From JBDIAG01 sp047974565 (GTDB lineage Bacteria; Actinomycetota; Actinomycetes; Actinomycetales; CAWJMD01), in assembly GCA_047974565.1 (NCBI GenBank), contig JBKECN010000105.1, forward strand, positions 1-64,000: DNA of 64,000 nucleotides, in the 5' to 3' direction. Below the pieces are notes generated by a model. The model was not told the origin of the DNA. It worked only from the letters and a program-made list of their open reading frames with translations, and made no database searches. This document shows positions 18,292 to 26,363 of this stretch, piece by piece; the stretch's first letter is position 1, and every line of letters begins with the position of its first letter. Position numbers and translations under genes: made by a program.

Positions 18292-19800
18292 CTAGGCGGG
18301 CCCGTCGGGGGCACCCTCGACAACCTCGAGGAGGTGATCCTGACGCCCCAGCCGCTGATAGGTCGTCGGGCGACGAGCCCGCAGGACCAGGGCGGTTACC
18401 AGGCCCACCGTGAACGAGACCGCGAGCACGACCAAAAGCCCCAGGTTCTCCCCGGGCTTGCCGCCGACCACGAGGTCGAAGTTCGCGATGGAGTACACCA
18501 CGAGCCAGATGAGAGCTGCGGCAGCTAGCGCCGGCGCTAGCACGGTGCTCCATAGGTTCCCCTCAGAGCCGGATTCGGGACGCCGGAACCAGGCAATGAC
18601 AGCAATGCTCACCAGCGCCATGAGAACGAAGATGCCCAGGTTGCCCAGGCCCGCCATCTGCGCGTAGAGGGTGGCGGGGTCGCTGCCGTTCACGACGAAG
18701 ACCCCCAGACCGATAAACATGAGCAGGGAGATGGTCACAGAGGCCAACGCCGGAGACCTGAAACGCGCGTGCACCGTGCCCAGGAACCTTGGCAGGGCGC
18801 CATCGGCACCAAGGTTGAACAGGTAACGGGTCGAGGCATTGTGGATCGAGAGCAGTGCCGCGATCGCCGCGGTGATCACCAGTACGTTCACCACATCGCT
18901 GAACCACGGGCCCACGAACCTGTTCGCGGCAATCCCGAACATCCCGCCGGCATCGTTCTCAGCAGTCTGCTGCGCGGAGGGTCCGAAGGCAATGACCAGC
19001 ACCCAGACCGAGAAGGTGTAGAGGGCCCCGATGAGCGCCACCGCGGTGTAGGTGGCCCGGGGGATGGTCTTGTCCGGGTCCTTCACCTCATCGCGATAGA
19101 GCGCGGTCGCCTCAAATCCGATAAAGACTGCCATCGCAAACAAGAGACTCACCGCAGCGTGCCCTTGAAAGAACTCGCCGGCGTTGAACGGGGCCAGACT
19201 CAGACCACTGTCCCCGCCGCGACCGACGACGAAGACGTCGAACACGAGCATGAGTCCCACCTCAATAATCATGATGACCATGAGCACCCGAGATGAGACT
19301 TCGATATTGAAGTACCCAAGGACGCCGATCAACGCCCAAGCGGCTGCCGCTGCCACCCACCAAGGGACATTGATCCCGCCGAACCGTGCCACCACGTCGG
19401 TGATCACCAGGCCCACAAAACAGTAGACACCCATGCCTATGATGGTGTAGGACAGCGTGGCCAGGAAGGCGCTGGCCAACCCTAGCGGGCGCCCCAGCCC
19501 GCTGCTTATGTATGCATAGAAGGCTCCCGGCCTGGCCATGCTCTTGGTCATCGCCACGTACCCCACCGAGAAGACCAGTAGCACGATCGTCACGATGACG
19601 AAGCCGACGGGGGCCGTCGTCCCGCCGGTTTGGATCGTCAGCGAAAAGTAGCCGGCCAGACACACCAGGGGCGATGAGAACGCCAATACCGTGAGTACGA
19701 GCTGAGCCGTCCCCATATGCCCCGAAAGTCTTCCATGCGCAGGGTCCGTGACTTGTTCCGTTCCGGACTTCGGTGAAGGTGTTGAAGCAGTCGTTGCCAT
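18292..19800 (-). CDS. APC-family amino acid/amine permease
   Basis: A 502-residue membrane transporter of the amino acid-polyamine-organocation superfamily with about 12 helices. The N-terminal helix GTAQLVLTVLAFSSPLV, the SMARPGAFYAYISSGLG motif of helix 3 and FIGFEATALYRDEVKDP after helix 6 are diagnostic. The ATG at 19800 is chosen because upstream codons belong to the decayed CRISPR region. It is the last of three related permeases in this island (others at 21477 and 24097), all sharing the FEATxxxRDEVRxP loop, so they probably arose by duplication or serve related substrates. It may be separately transcribed. Confidence 0.9.
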   Translation of the reverse strand: MATTASTPSPKSGTEQVTDPAHGRLSGHMGTAQLVLTVLAFSSPLVCLAGYFSLTIQTGGTTAPVGFVIVTIVLLVFSVGYVAMTKSMARPGAFYAYISSGLGRPLGLASAFLATLSYTIIGMGVYCFVGLVITDVVARFGGINVPWWVAAAAAWALIGVLGYFNIEVSSRVLMVIMIIEVGLMLVFDVFVVGRGGDSGLSLAPFNAGEFFQGHAAVSLLFAMAVFIGFEATALYRDEVKDPDKTIPRATYTAVALIGALYTFSVWVLVIAFGPSAQQTAENDAGGMFGIAANRFVGPWFSDVVNVLVITAAIAALLSIHNASTRYLFNLGADGALPRFLGTVHARFRSPALASVTISLLMFIGLGVFVVNGSDPATLYAQMAGLGNLGIFVLMALVSIAVIAWFRRPESGSEGNLWSTVLAPALAAAALIWLVVYSIANFDLVVGGKPGENLGLLVVLAVSFTVGLVTALVLRARRPTTYQRLGRQDHLLEVVEGAPDGPA

Positions 19801-19999
19801 TTTAATCACCCAGCAATATGGTTGTATGGTCTGTCGAAATGATGGATTATCGGGCGGACGAGTTATGTCGATGACGGCTGTTCGACGAGGATTCTGTCCA
19901 CGCTCTGCGTCCGGTGCGGCCGGAAGCCGCTCCCAACCGGCATAACCCCGCCATCGATCACCTGATCCCCCGAGCCCCCAGCGCGCCACCGCGTTGGGA
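19801..19999. other. Intergenic region between permease and CRISPR relic
   Basis: About 200 bp with no gene. AT-richer sequence at 19800-19870 probably carries the permease promoter. Looking one repeat unit beyond the first recognisable CRISPR repeat, I do not see a further copy. Confidence 0.4.
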
Positions 20000-20448
20000 G
20001 GCTGGCCCCACACACGACGAGTGGGCTGCAGCCCGCGGCTCTGGCGGACTGGGAGACGGGCCCGGCCCCACCCGCGAAGGGTGGGTATGGGCGAGCAACC
20101 GCACGTGAGGGGCAAACAGCCAGCCCCCGCGCGCGAAGAGCGGGGCGGGGTCAGTCGCTACCGCTGACCGTGCTCGGCTCCCTGGCCACCACGCACCAAG
20201 AGTGGGTGGCCTTCGCGGCCTACCGGGCCACCCCTGCGCAGGCGGGCCCCACGCACGGGAGTGCGGGAGACGGCCAGCACGACCAGGTTCCTGGCGCGAG
20301 GCAGTCCCTACGCGCGAGGAGCGGGGCGCCCACCGTGGAGCGCTCCCACGCGATAATCGAGGCAGTCCCTACGCGCGAGGAGCGGGGCTGGTTGATCCGG
20401 TCCACATGGTCGAGGTGCGGAGGCAGTCCCTACGCGCGAGGAGCGGGG
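20000..20448. CRISPR. Orphan, partly degenerate CRISPR array (I-E-like spacing)
   Basis: Three identical 29-bp repeats start at 20298, 20359 and 20420 (GAGGCAGTCCCTACGC followed by GCGAGGAGCGGGG), separated by two unrelated 32-bp spacers, an exact 61-bp period. To the left, five diverged copies with the same CCCCAC...GAGTGGG stem-loop pattern end at 20026, 20086, 20145, 20207 and 20267, spaced 59-62 bp. The 29/32 geometry is that of subtype I-E arrays. No cas gene is in the window. The diverged copies keep complementary stem arms (CCCACCC/GGGTGGG, CCCCGC/GCGGGG). The last repeat ends 15 bp before the stop of the 2-hydroxyacid dehydrogenase gene. Confidence 0.8.
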
Positions 20449-20462
20449 ATCATGCATGGGCC

Positions 20463-21413
20463 CTATGCGACACGGTCTGGTGCCTCCATGCCCTGCAACA
20501 AGGCCCGAGCACGCGATACCGCGCCAGCCTGCAGAGCCGCCAGTGATCGGGTGGACTTCCATGCCGAGTGCGGCGTCAGGACTGCGTTGGGCACACCCCG
20601 CAGTACGTGATCCGACGGCAGTGGCTCCTGTTCGAAGACATCCAGGCCGGCACCGGCCAGGTGTCCCTCGCGCAGGGCGTCCGCGAGGGCCTCTTCGTCA
20701 ACGAGCCCGCCGCGGGAGACGTTGACCACCACTGCTCCAGGCCTCATGAGTGCAATGGACTCACGAGAGACCAGATGACGAGTCTGCTCGGTCAGCGGAA
20801 CGTGAAGCGACACCACATCGGACCCGGACAGGATGTCCTCCAGGGTGCCTGGCGTCACGTCGTCGAAACTGGCGACCGGATCATAAGCCGTCACCTGGGC
20901 TCCGACCGCCTTCCAGCACGCCGCCACGTGACGACCAATGCGACCCATGCCGATGATGCCCGCCCGGAGTTCGCTGAGTACGGGCGCCGAGGCAGGAACC
21001 TGCCCGGCCCATCCGCCAGTCCGGATAGCCTGTTGGCCCTGCGGTATCCGGCGAGCAAGCATGAGACCGAGCGCGAAGGCGTGACTGGCGACCTCTTCGG
21101 TTGAGGCGTCCGGCACGATACTGACCGGAATTTTCAGCCTCTTCGCGGCCTCCACGTCGATATTGTCATATCCGATCCCATATCGGACCACGCCACGACA
21201 TCGTTCCAGCCGCTCAAACTCTGGCGCGCGTAGGCGGCCATACGGGGTGACCAGCACAATCGTCGCGTCGGGGACTGACTCTTCGAGGTCGGCTTGATCG
21301 GTCGCGACGACCACGTCAAGGTCAAATTCATCGGCAAGTTGGCGCTCAAGGTCCAGATGAGGAAACTGATGCGGTGTGATGAGCAGCTTCCCACGACCCG
21401 TTTCTGTCGCCAT
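20463..21413 (-). CDS. D-isomer-specific 2-hydroxyacid dehydrogenase
   Basis: A 316-residue NAD(P)-dependent dehydrogenase interconverting 2-oxoacids and D-2-hydroxyacids. The nucleotide-binding motif GMGRIGRHVA is near residue 155, and the catalytic triad is in the expected places: Arg in VSRGGLVDEEAL, Glu in DVFEQEPLP and His in LTPHSAWKS. It resembles the phosphoglycerate dehydrogenase/hydroxypyruvate reductase branch; the exact substrate is unknown. It follows a permease gene with 63 bp between them, in a run of minus-strand catabolic genes. Its stop lies directly against the CRISPR relic. Confidence 0.88.
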   Translation of the reverse strand: MATETGRGKLLITPHQFPHLDLERQLADEFDLDVVVATDQADLEESVPDATIVLVTPYGRLRAPEFERLERCRGVVRYGIGYDNIDVEAAKRLKIPVSIVPDASTEEVASHAFALGLMLARRIPQGQQAIRTGGWAGQVPASAPVLSELRAGIIGMGRIGRHVAACWKAVGAQVTAYDPVASFDDVTPGTLEDILSGSDVVSLHVPLTEQTRHLVSRESIALMRPGAVVVNVSRGGLVDEEALADALREGHLAGAGLDVFEQEPLPSDHVLRGVPNAVLTPHSAWKSTRSLAALQAGAVSRARALLQGMEAPDRVA

Positions 21414-21476
21414 TTCTTTCCTGCTTTCAAGGTGAATGTTCTTATAAGGGAGCCCCGAGACCAGCGTTGCCTAGGC

Positions 21477-22967
21477 TCAGTCGACCGCCCGCCCGATCCG
21501 GCGGTAGGTGTCGATGTTCCGGCGGCGCAGGATCAACGCCATCACAATCCCGATCGCGATGGCCGTGTACGGGATCAGCACGAGAGTGAGGAGCAGACCC
21601 GGGCTTCCCACGACCAACAGGTCCATGTTGAGCGTGGCCGTCATCAGGGCAAATCCGATTCCGCATAGCGCAATGACTGGAGCGACAAGAGTGCGCCAGA
21701 CGGAGGTACCCGACGGGTTCCTCCTGAAGTAGACGATCACGGCGAGCGCCGTCATCGACAGCAGCAGGAGCATTCCGTAGAAAGCGACGCCGGCAGCCGC
21801 CGCGTACAGGGAGTTCTCCTCCCCGCCGGAAAGCACCAGGACGAAAAGGACGACGAAGAGGAGCGAGGCAACCGTCACGGCCGACCTGTGCGGGGAACCG
21901 TGCTTGGAGTGCACGACGGCGATGGATCGAGGGAAGATGCCATCGACGGCGAGCGAGTGGGTGTACCGCGACAGGATGTTCTGCAACGACAGCATGGAGG
22001 CGAACACGCTGGTGACGAGCAGGATTGAGACGATCTGATTCGCCAGCACGCCGAAGTAGGTGAGAAGAGCGGCCGGCATCATGGCGGGCGGATCCGCTTG
22101 CGCGGTGGAGACGGCACTCGTCACGCCGACCGACAGAATGAGGGCATAGGCGGAGATGGCGTAGAAGATGCCCAGGAAAGCCACCGCGAGGAAAGTTGCC
22201 CGAGGAATGGTCCTCGACGGGTTCCGGACCTCATCGCGGTAGATGGCCGTCGCCTCAAAGCCGTTGAATACCCCGATACTGAAGAGCAGCAGGACACCGA
22301 TGGTGGGAGTGATCAGATTGGTGGGGTTCCACGGCTCGAACGACTGACCCTCGGGGCCTCCGTTGCCGATGACCACCACGTCGAAGATCATCACCGCTGC
22401 GACTTCAATAGCCAGGATGACGGACAGCACCTTCGCCGACAGTTCCACATTGAAGTAGCTCAGGCCACCTGTGACGATCAGTAGGATGAGCGACCATATC
22501 CACCACGGTGTCGTGGTAGAACCTGTGAACGCCTCCAGGAAGTTATTGACCGCAATACCTCCAAAAACGGTGGCCGACGTGATGTTGAAGCCGTAGGTCA
22601 CCAGCGCCAGCAGAGATCCGCCAAGCCCTATGGGACGGCCCAGACCCTCGCAGATATACGTATAGAAGGCACCCGGACGAGGAACCGCTTTGGTCATGCT
22701 CGTAAAGCCCAGGGCGAACAGGCCCATGAGGATGGCGACCGCGATGAAAGCTGCGGGGACCGCGATGCCGAACGAGATGTTGACAGATACGAAACCGAAT
22801 ACGACACCAAGTGGTGCAGTGAATGCGAGGACGGTGAAGAGGAGGCCGATCGTTCCCATCTGGCCGCGCAAGGTGTACCCGGTGCCGGCCACACCTCCGC
22901 TGACTTCCTCCATGGTGTGATTCACACCGTGATCCTGGCCCCCCGACAAGGTCGCCTGCTCGTCCAT
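21477..22967 (-). CDS. APC-family amino acid/amine permease
   Basis: A 496-residue transporter with about 12 helices. I prefer the ATG at 22967 because GGAGA lies 6 nt upstream; an in-frame start at 23000 exists. Diagnostic segments are RGQMGTIGLLFTVLAFTAPL, AVPRPGAFYTYICEGLG and FNGFEATAIYRDEVRNP. It sits between the alpha/beta hydrolase and the 2-hydroxyacid dehydrogenase genes, all on the minus strand, which suggests uptake of the compound the island degrades. Related to the permeases at 18292 and 24097. Confidence 0.9.
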   Translation of the reverse strand: MDEQATLSGGQDHGVNHTMEEVSGGVAGTGYTLRGQMGTIGLLFTVLAFTAPLGVVFGFVSVNISFGIAVPAAFIAVAILMGLFALGFTSMTKAVPRPGAFYTYICEGLGRPIGLGGSLLALVTYGFNITSATVFGGIAVNNFLEAFTGSTTTPWWIWSLILLIVTGGLSYFNVELSAKVLSVILAIEVAAVMIFDVVVIGNGGPEGQSFEPWNPTNLITPTIGVLLLFSIGVFNGFEATAIYRDEVRNPSRTIPRATFLAVAFLGIFYAISAYALILSVGVTSAVSTAQADPPAMMPAALLTYFGVLANQIVSILLVTSVFASMLSLQNILSRYTHSLAVDGIFPRSIAVVHSKHGSPHRSAVTVASLLFVVLFVLVLSGGEENSLYAAAAGVAFYGMLLLLSMTALAVIVYFRRNPSGTSVWRTLVAPVIALCGIGFALMTATLNMDLLVVGSPGLLLTLVLIPYTAIAIGIVMALILRRRNIDTYRRIGRAVD

Positions 22968-23154
22968 GTCAATCTCCGGTTTCTTCTGGCGCGGACGCAC
23001 CGCGAGAGTTGTGTGTGAAGGCCAAGTCGTTCGACCGGCCGGACCCCGAGCCGACGGCTCCGCGACCGCTCCGCCTCGGTGTGAACATCGGTCAGCCAGC
23101 TCGTGGCCGGCGGCGTTGACAGGTGCTCAGGACGGTCGACCGGCCCCGGGGCTG

Positions 23155-24045
23155 CTACTGGAACTTCTTGAGAACCTTCTCGAGAACAACGTCGGGCTTC
23201 TCGATCATCACGAAGTGTCCGCACTCGGGGATGATGTCGAGCGTGTAGTTGGAGTAGAAGCGCGGGAGCTGCTCGCTGCCGCTCGGGGGAACAGCCGGAT
23301 CGTCGGCCGCCCACAGCACGGTCACGTCAAGATCACACATGTCGTGATCCTCGGAGGTCCACGGTTCGGCGTACCGCGACAGATTCGCCCGATCGTAATT
23401 GAAGCCACCGTGCACATTGCCCGGCTTCATGTAGTTATCGACCATCACCGACATCTCTTGGTCGGTGAGCAGCGGCTTACGGTAGGACCAGTGGTCGAAG
23501 AAGTGCTTGTAGTAGATGCGCCTGGTGTCTGCATTGAGGCTGACCAGTTCGAGCGCCGAATCGTACTCGTGGAAGATGCAGAACCAGTCTTCAGGCGAAT
23601 GGTTCCCCTCCATCGAGCCATAGCCGGGAGTGATCGCATCCAGAATCATCGCCTTGATCACCCGCTCGGGGTGACGGCGCAGGAACTTGTGCGCCACGGT
23701 GGCACCGTAATCGTGACCCACGACGTACGCCTGGCTGATCCCAAGTGCGTCGAGAAAGGCTGCCTGGTCGTCGGCCACCTGCGTCATCGTGTACTTGGAC
23801 AGGTCCGAAAGATCCGTCTTCTCGGAGTCTCCGGCTCCCCGGAAGTCAGGCACGATGACATCGAAGTGCTCGGAGAGCGGACCGATAAGGTAGCGCCAGT
23901 CCCACCAGAAGCCGGGCCATCCGTGCCACAGAACGAGCGGCGGCCCGGACCCTTCACGCACGTAGTGCACTCGAAGGTCGGGAAGCTCGACGTAATCGTG
24001 GGTGAAATCGTCAGGCAAGCGAAGAGACACGATGGTTCCTTTCAC
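23155..24045 (-). CDS. Alpha/beta hydrolase, epoxide hydrolase/dehalogenase-like
   Basis: A 296-residue hydrolase. The oxyanion-hole motif HGWPG is near residue 41, the nucleophile elbow GHDYGA has Asp rather than Ser, and the general base is His in ECGHFVM near residue 276. An Asp nucleophile with HGWPG is the signature of epoxide hydrolases and haloalkanoate dehalogenases, which form an ester intermediate on Asp. Tyr residues in the lid (RRIYYKHFFDHW) would suit an epoxide hydrolase. It lies between two permease genes in the same direction. The actual substrate is unknown. Confidence 0.85.
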   Translation of the reverse strand: MKGTIVSLRLPDDFTHDYVELPDLRVHYVREGSGPPLVLWHGWPGFWWDWRYLIGPLSEHFDVIVPDFRGAGDSEKTDLSDLSKYTMTQVADDQAAFLDALGISQAYVVGHDYGATVAHKFLRRHPERVIKAMILDAITPGYGSMEGNHSPEDWFCIFHEYDSALELVSLNADTRRIYYKHFFDHWSYRKPLLTDQEMSVMVDNYMKPGNVHGGFNYDRANLSRYAEPWTSEDHDMCDLDVTVLWAADDPAVPPSGSEQLPRFYSNYTLDIIPECGHFVMIEKPDVVLEKVLKKFQ

Positions 24046-24096
24046 GGGTGGGACAGGTTTCGTGGGCGGTCGATGGGTTTACCCGAGTTATCGCAC

Positions 24097-25587
24097 TCAG
24101 CCATGCGCGTTATCGGCGGGGAGCATCTCGTCGCGCCCGATCCGGGCGTACACCTCTGGTCGGCGCAGTTTGAGCGACCAGGCCAGTGCGGCGCCGCAGG
24201 CGACGATGCCCCAGACGATCACCAGGACGATCACCGTGAGCCAGCCCACGGTGCCGGCCAGGAGCTCGAAGTGGATCGTGGCGATGATCAGGGCGATCGT
24301 CATGAAGACCAACGAGATCGCCGTCGCGACGATGGGGCGAGTCGCCGGGGCCTGCTGCCTGACCCTACGCAGGTACGCGGTGATGGCAAGCGACGACAGC
24401 ACGAGCAGGATGACGAACGTGTAGGCATAGACCCCTGAAAGGCGCGCGTAGACGACATCACCGCTGACCTTGAAGAAGGCGAAGACAAGGATCCCGAACA
24501 GTGACGCGGCGCTGACCGTGGCCGAGGCTCGGTGCGGGGAACCGTGGCGCTCGTGCACGTGGCTGATGGCGGGCGGGAGGACCCCGTCGACGCTCAGATT
24601 GAACAGGTAGCGCGCGACGATGTTGTGGCTCGCGATGAGGAGTGCGAACGAACTGGTGATGAGCAGGACGGAGGCCGCAACATAGGCGCCCTCTCCGGTG
24701 TACTGACGCACACTCTCGCTCGACGCGGAGACCAGGTCCTCGTTCAAGACGCTCATGATCGTGTCTGGGCCGTAGGCATTGATGAAGACCCAGGCCGAGA
24801 TCGCGTACAGCAGCGCGAGGGTGATGACGACCGTGTACGTGGCGCGCGGAATTGTCACGGCCGGCCGGCGCACCTCGTCCCGAAAGATGATTGTCGCCTC
24901 GAAGCCTCCGTAGATGGCGATCCCGAAGATGAATCCGATCGCCACGGAGCCATCTGACAGGCTGGCGGGATTCCAGCTCGTGAAGTCGATGCCGTGAGCG
25001 CCTCCTGCGACGAGTACCGAGACGTCATAGGCAACGAGCAGTGCCACCTCAAGGGCTAGAAACACGGTCAGCACTCGTGCCGAGAAACTGATGTTGATAT
25101 ACCCGAGCAGTGAGACGCCGGCGAACATAACGAGTGCGTACACCCACCACGGGATCTCCGGCCCGTGCAGGGCTCCCTGAACGAACGTTTCCGCGGCAGC
25201 CCCTCCAAGCCCGTAGGCGGAGACGTTGACCGCGTAGTAGGCCAGCATGGCAGCGAATCCGGAGCTGAGGCCGGCTCTCTTCCCCAGGCCCGCAGACACG
25301 AAGGCGTAGAAGCCGCCGGGCTTGGGCAGACGCAACCCCATCGCGACAAGGCCGGATGAGAACATCAGCGCCACCATCCCGCACAGCAGCAGCATCAGGG
25401 GCGTGCCAACGCCGCTGCCCAGGAGTATGGATACGGGGATGAAGCCCAGGAACACGACCATCGGCCCGTTGTAGGCCAACACAGTGAAGACCAGATGCGC
25501 AGTGCCGATATTGCCCTGGAGGGTATGGTCCTGGCCGCTCGAGTTGAGGGCTGATTGACGTCCAGCGTCAGATTGGGCTGTACTCAT
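24097..25587 (-). CDS. APC-family amino acid/amine permease
   Basis: A 496-residue, roughly 12-helix permease starting at the ATG at 25587 behind a GAGG site. It shows GNIGTAHLVFTVLAYNGP, RLPKPGGFYAFVSAGLG and GFEATIIFRDEVRRP, the APC superfamily hallmarks. It is the first of the three permeases in the gene run and lies 137 bp after the EthD gene, whose promoter carries operator site A, so it is probably part of that regulated transcript. Confidence 0.9.
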   Translation of the reverse strand: MSTAQSDAGRQSALNSSGQDHTLQGNIGTAHLVFTVLAYNGPMVVFLGFIPVSILLGSGVGTPLMLLLCGMVALMFSSGLVAMGLRLPKPGGFYAFVSAGLGKRAGLSSGFAAMLAYYAVNVSAYGLGGAAAETFVQGALHGPEIPWWVYALVMFAGVSLLGYINISFSARVLTVFLALEVALLVAYDVSVLVAGGAHGIDFTSWNPASLSDGSVAIGFIFGIAIYGGFEATIIFRDEVRRPAVTIPRATYTVVITLALLYAISAWVFINAYGPDTIMSVLNEDLVSASSESVRQYTGEGAYVAASVLLITSSFALLIASHNIVARYLFNLSVDGVLPPAISHVHERHGSPHRASATVSAASLFGILVFAFFKVSGDVVYARLSGVYAYTFVILLVLSSLAITAYLRRVRQQAPATRPIVATAISLVFMTIALIIATIHFELLAGTVGWLTVIVLVIVWGIVACGAALAWSLKLRRPEVYARIGRDEMLPADNAHG

Positions 25588-25724
25588 AATGTGGCCTCGC
25601 CGGTGAGACTGGTGGGATTGCTGGAAGGTTCTTGCCCCCGAGGTCACTCCGCCCCTTTGCCAGCGGAATAGTTTCGAGGCGCTGGCTTTGCCGATACGCG
25701 CAGGGGTCGAGCGGTGAGTTCGCC

Positions 25725-26048
25725 CTAGCGCTCAATCATCATCTTCTCCTTGACGATGATGGCGCCGGAACGCTCCAGGTCGATGTAGCGCCGGGCATCC
25801 TCGACAGCCTCCTTCCAGACATCCGAGTTGATAGCCTCCTCAAGCGCCTCGTCGCTTTCGAACCACAGCTCACCGATGCCGTCATTGGATGCGTCATCTC
25901 CCGGCGACACGACGTGGTTCTGGAGCCATTTGGTCAGGCCAGGAAGGCGCGAGATGATGGAGAGTTGGGTGTCGTCGCTCCACGCTGCCGTCATTTCCTC
26001 ACGGGTGATGCCCTCTTTGCGGTAATGAACGAAGATGATCTTGGCCAT
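25725..26048 (-). CDS. EthD-domain (ferredoxin-like fold) small protein
   Basis: A 107-residue protein, MAKIIFVHYRKEGITREEM, with the dimeric alpha/beta-barrel pattern of the EthD family: a first beta strand, a helix, LSIISRLPGLTKWLQN, then IGELWFESDEALEEAINS and a final strand. EthD proteins are small partners or enzymes of degradation pathways, first described with cytochrome P450 systems for ether breakdown. The start at 26048 has an AGGAGAAA site. It is the first gene after operator site A and is likely the head of the transcript running through the permease and hydrolase genes. Confidence 0.8.
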   Translation of the reverse strand: MAKIIFVHYRKEGITREEMTAAWSDDTQLSIISRLPGLTKWLQNHVVSPGDDASNDGIGELWFESDEALEEAINSDVWKEAVEDARRYIDLERSGAIIVKEKMMIER

Positions 26049-26091
26049 GACTTTCTCCTGTCTTGCGATGGGGGGTGGAGTGCGCATGGAT

Positions 26092-26135
26092 ACACTATGA
26101 AGGTGCAAGGCGCGAAACTGTACCAATGTGAGACA
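26092..26135 (-). promoter_or_regulatory. Regulated promoter A: 17-bp dyad plus -10 box, upstream of EthD gene
   Basis: The dyad TGTACCA-ATG-TGAGACA at 26119-26135 matches TGTCCCA-N3-TGGGACA with two differences. On the minus strand a TAGTGT candidate -10 box (26092-26097) lies 21 bp downstream. The dyad centre would be near -42, a position typical of activators that contact the RNA polymerase at the -35 region. The flanking GCGCGAAACTGT is shared with site B. Confidence 0.6.
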
Positions 26136-26363
26136 GGGATGATCACGTGGCGTTCTCGTCGCGGCACAGTTAATTGGAGCCCGGGAAATCTTGGAGATTC
26201 CCCAACCCCTCACTTGGCATTTTTTGCCTTCCCATAGCGAATGGGTGACTTAGGCGATTGGATCGTATCGCGTGAGATGTTGTGCTTTTGGAAGCCGCTG
26301 GGCACCCGCTTCCACCCTGGGCTGAGACGCGCAGGCTTGCCGCCGGCTGGAGAGCCGTCGAGG

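Noticed and set aside
24047..24053. TGGGACA half-site upstream of the alpha/beta hydrolase gene
   Set aside because: Only one half of the dyad is present, and no -10 box lies at the expected distance, so it was not counted in the regulon.
18292..25587. Idea that the three permeases are one duplicated or misassembled gene
   Set aside because: Their protein sequences differ throughout, and different genes lie between them, so they are distinct paralogues.
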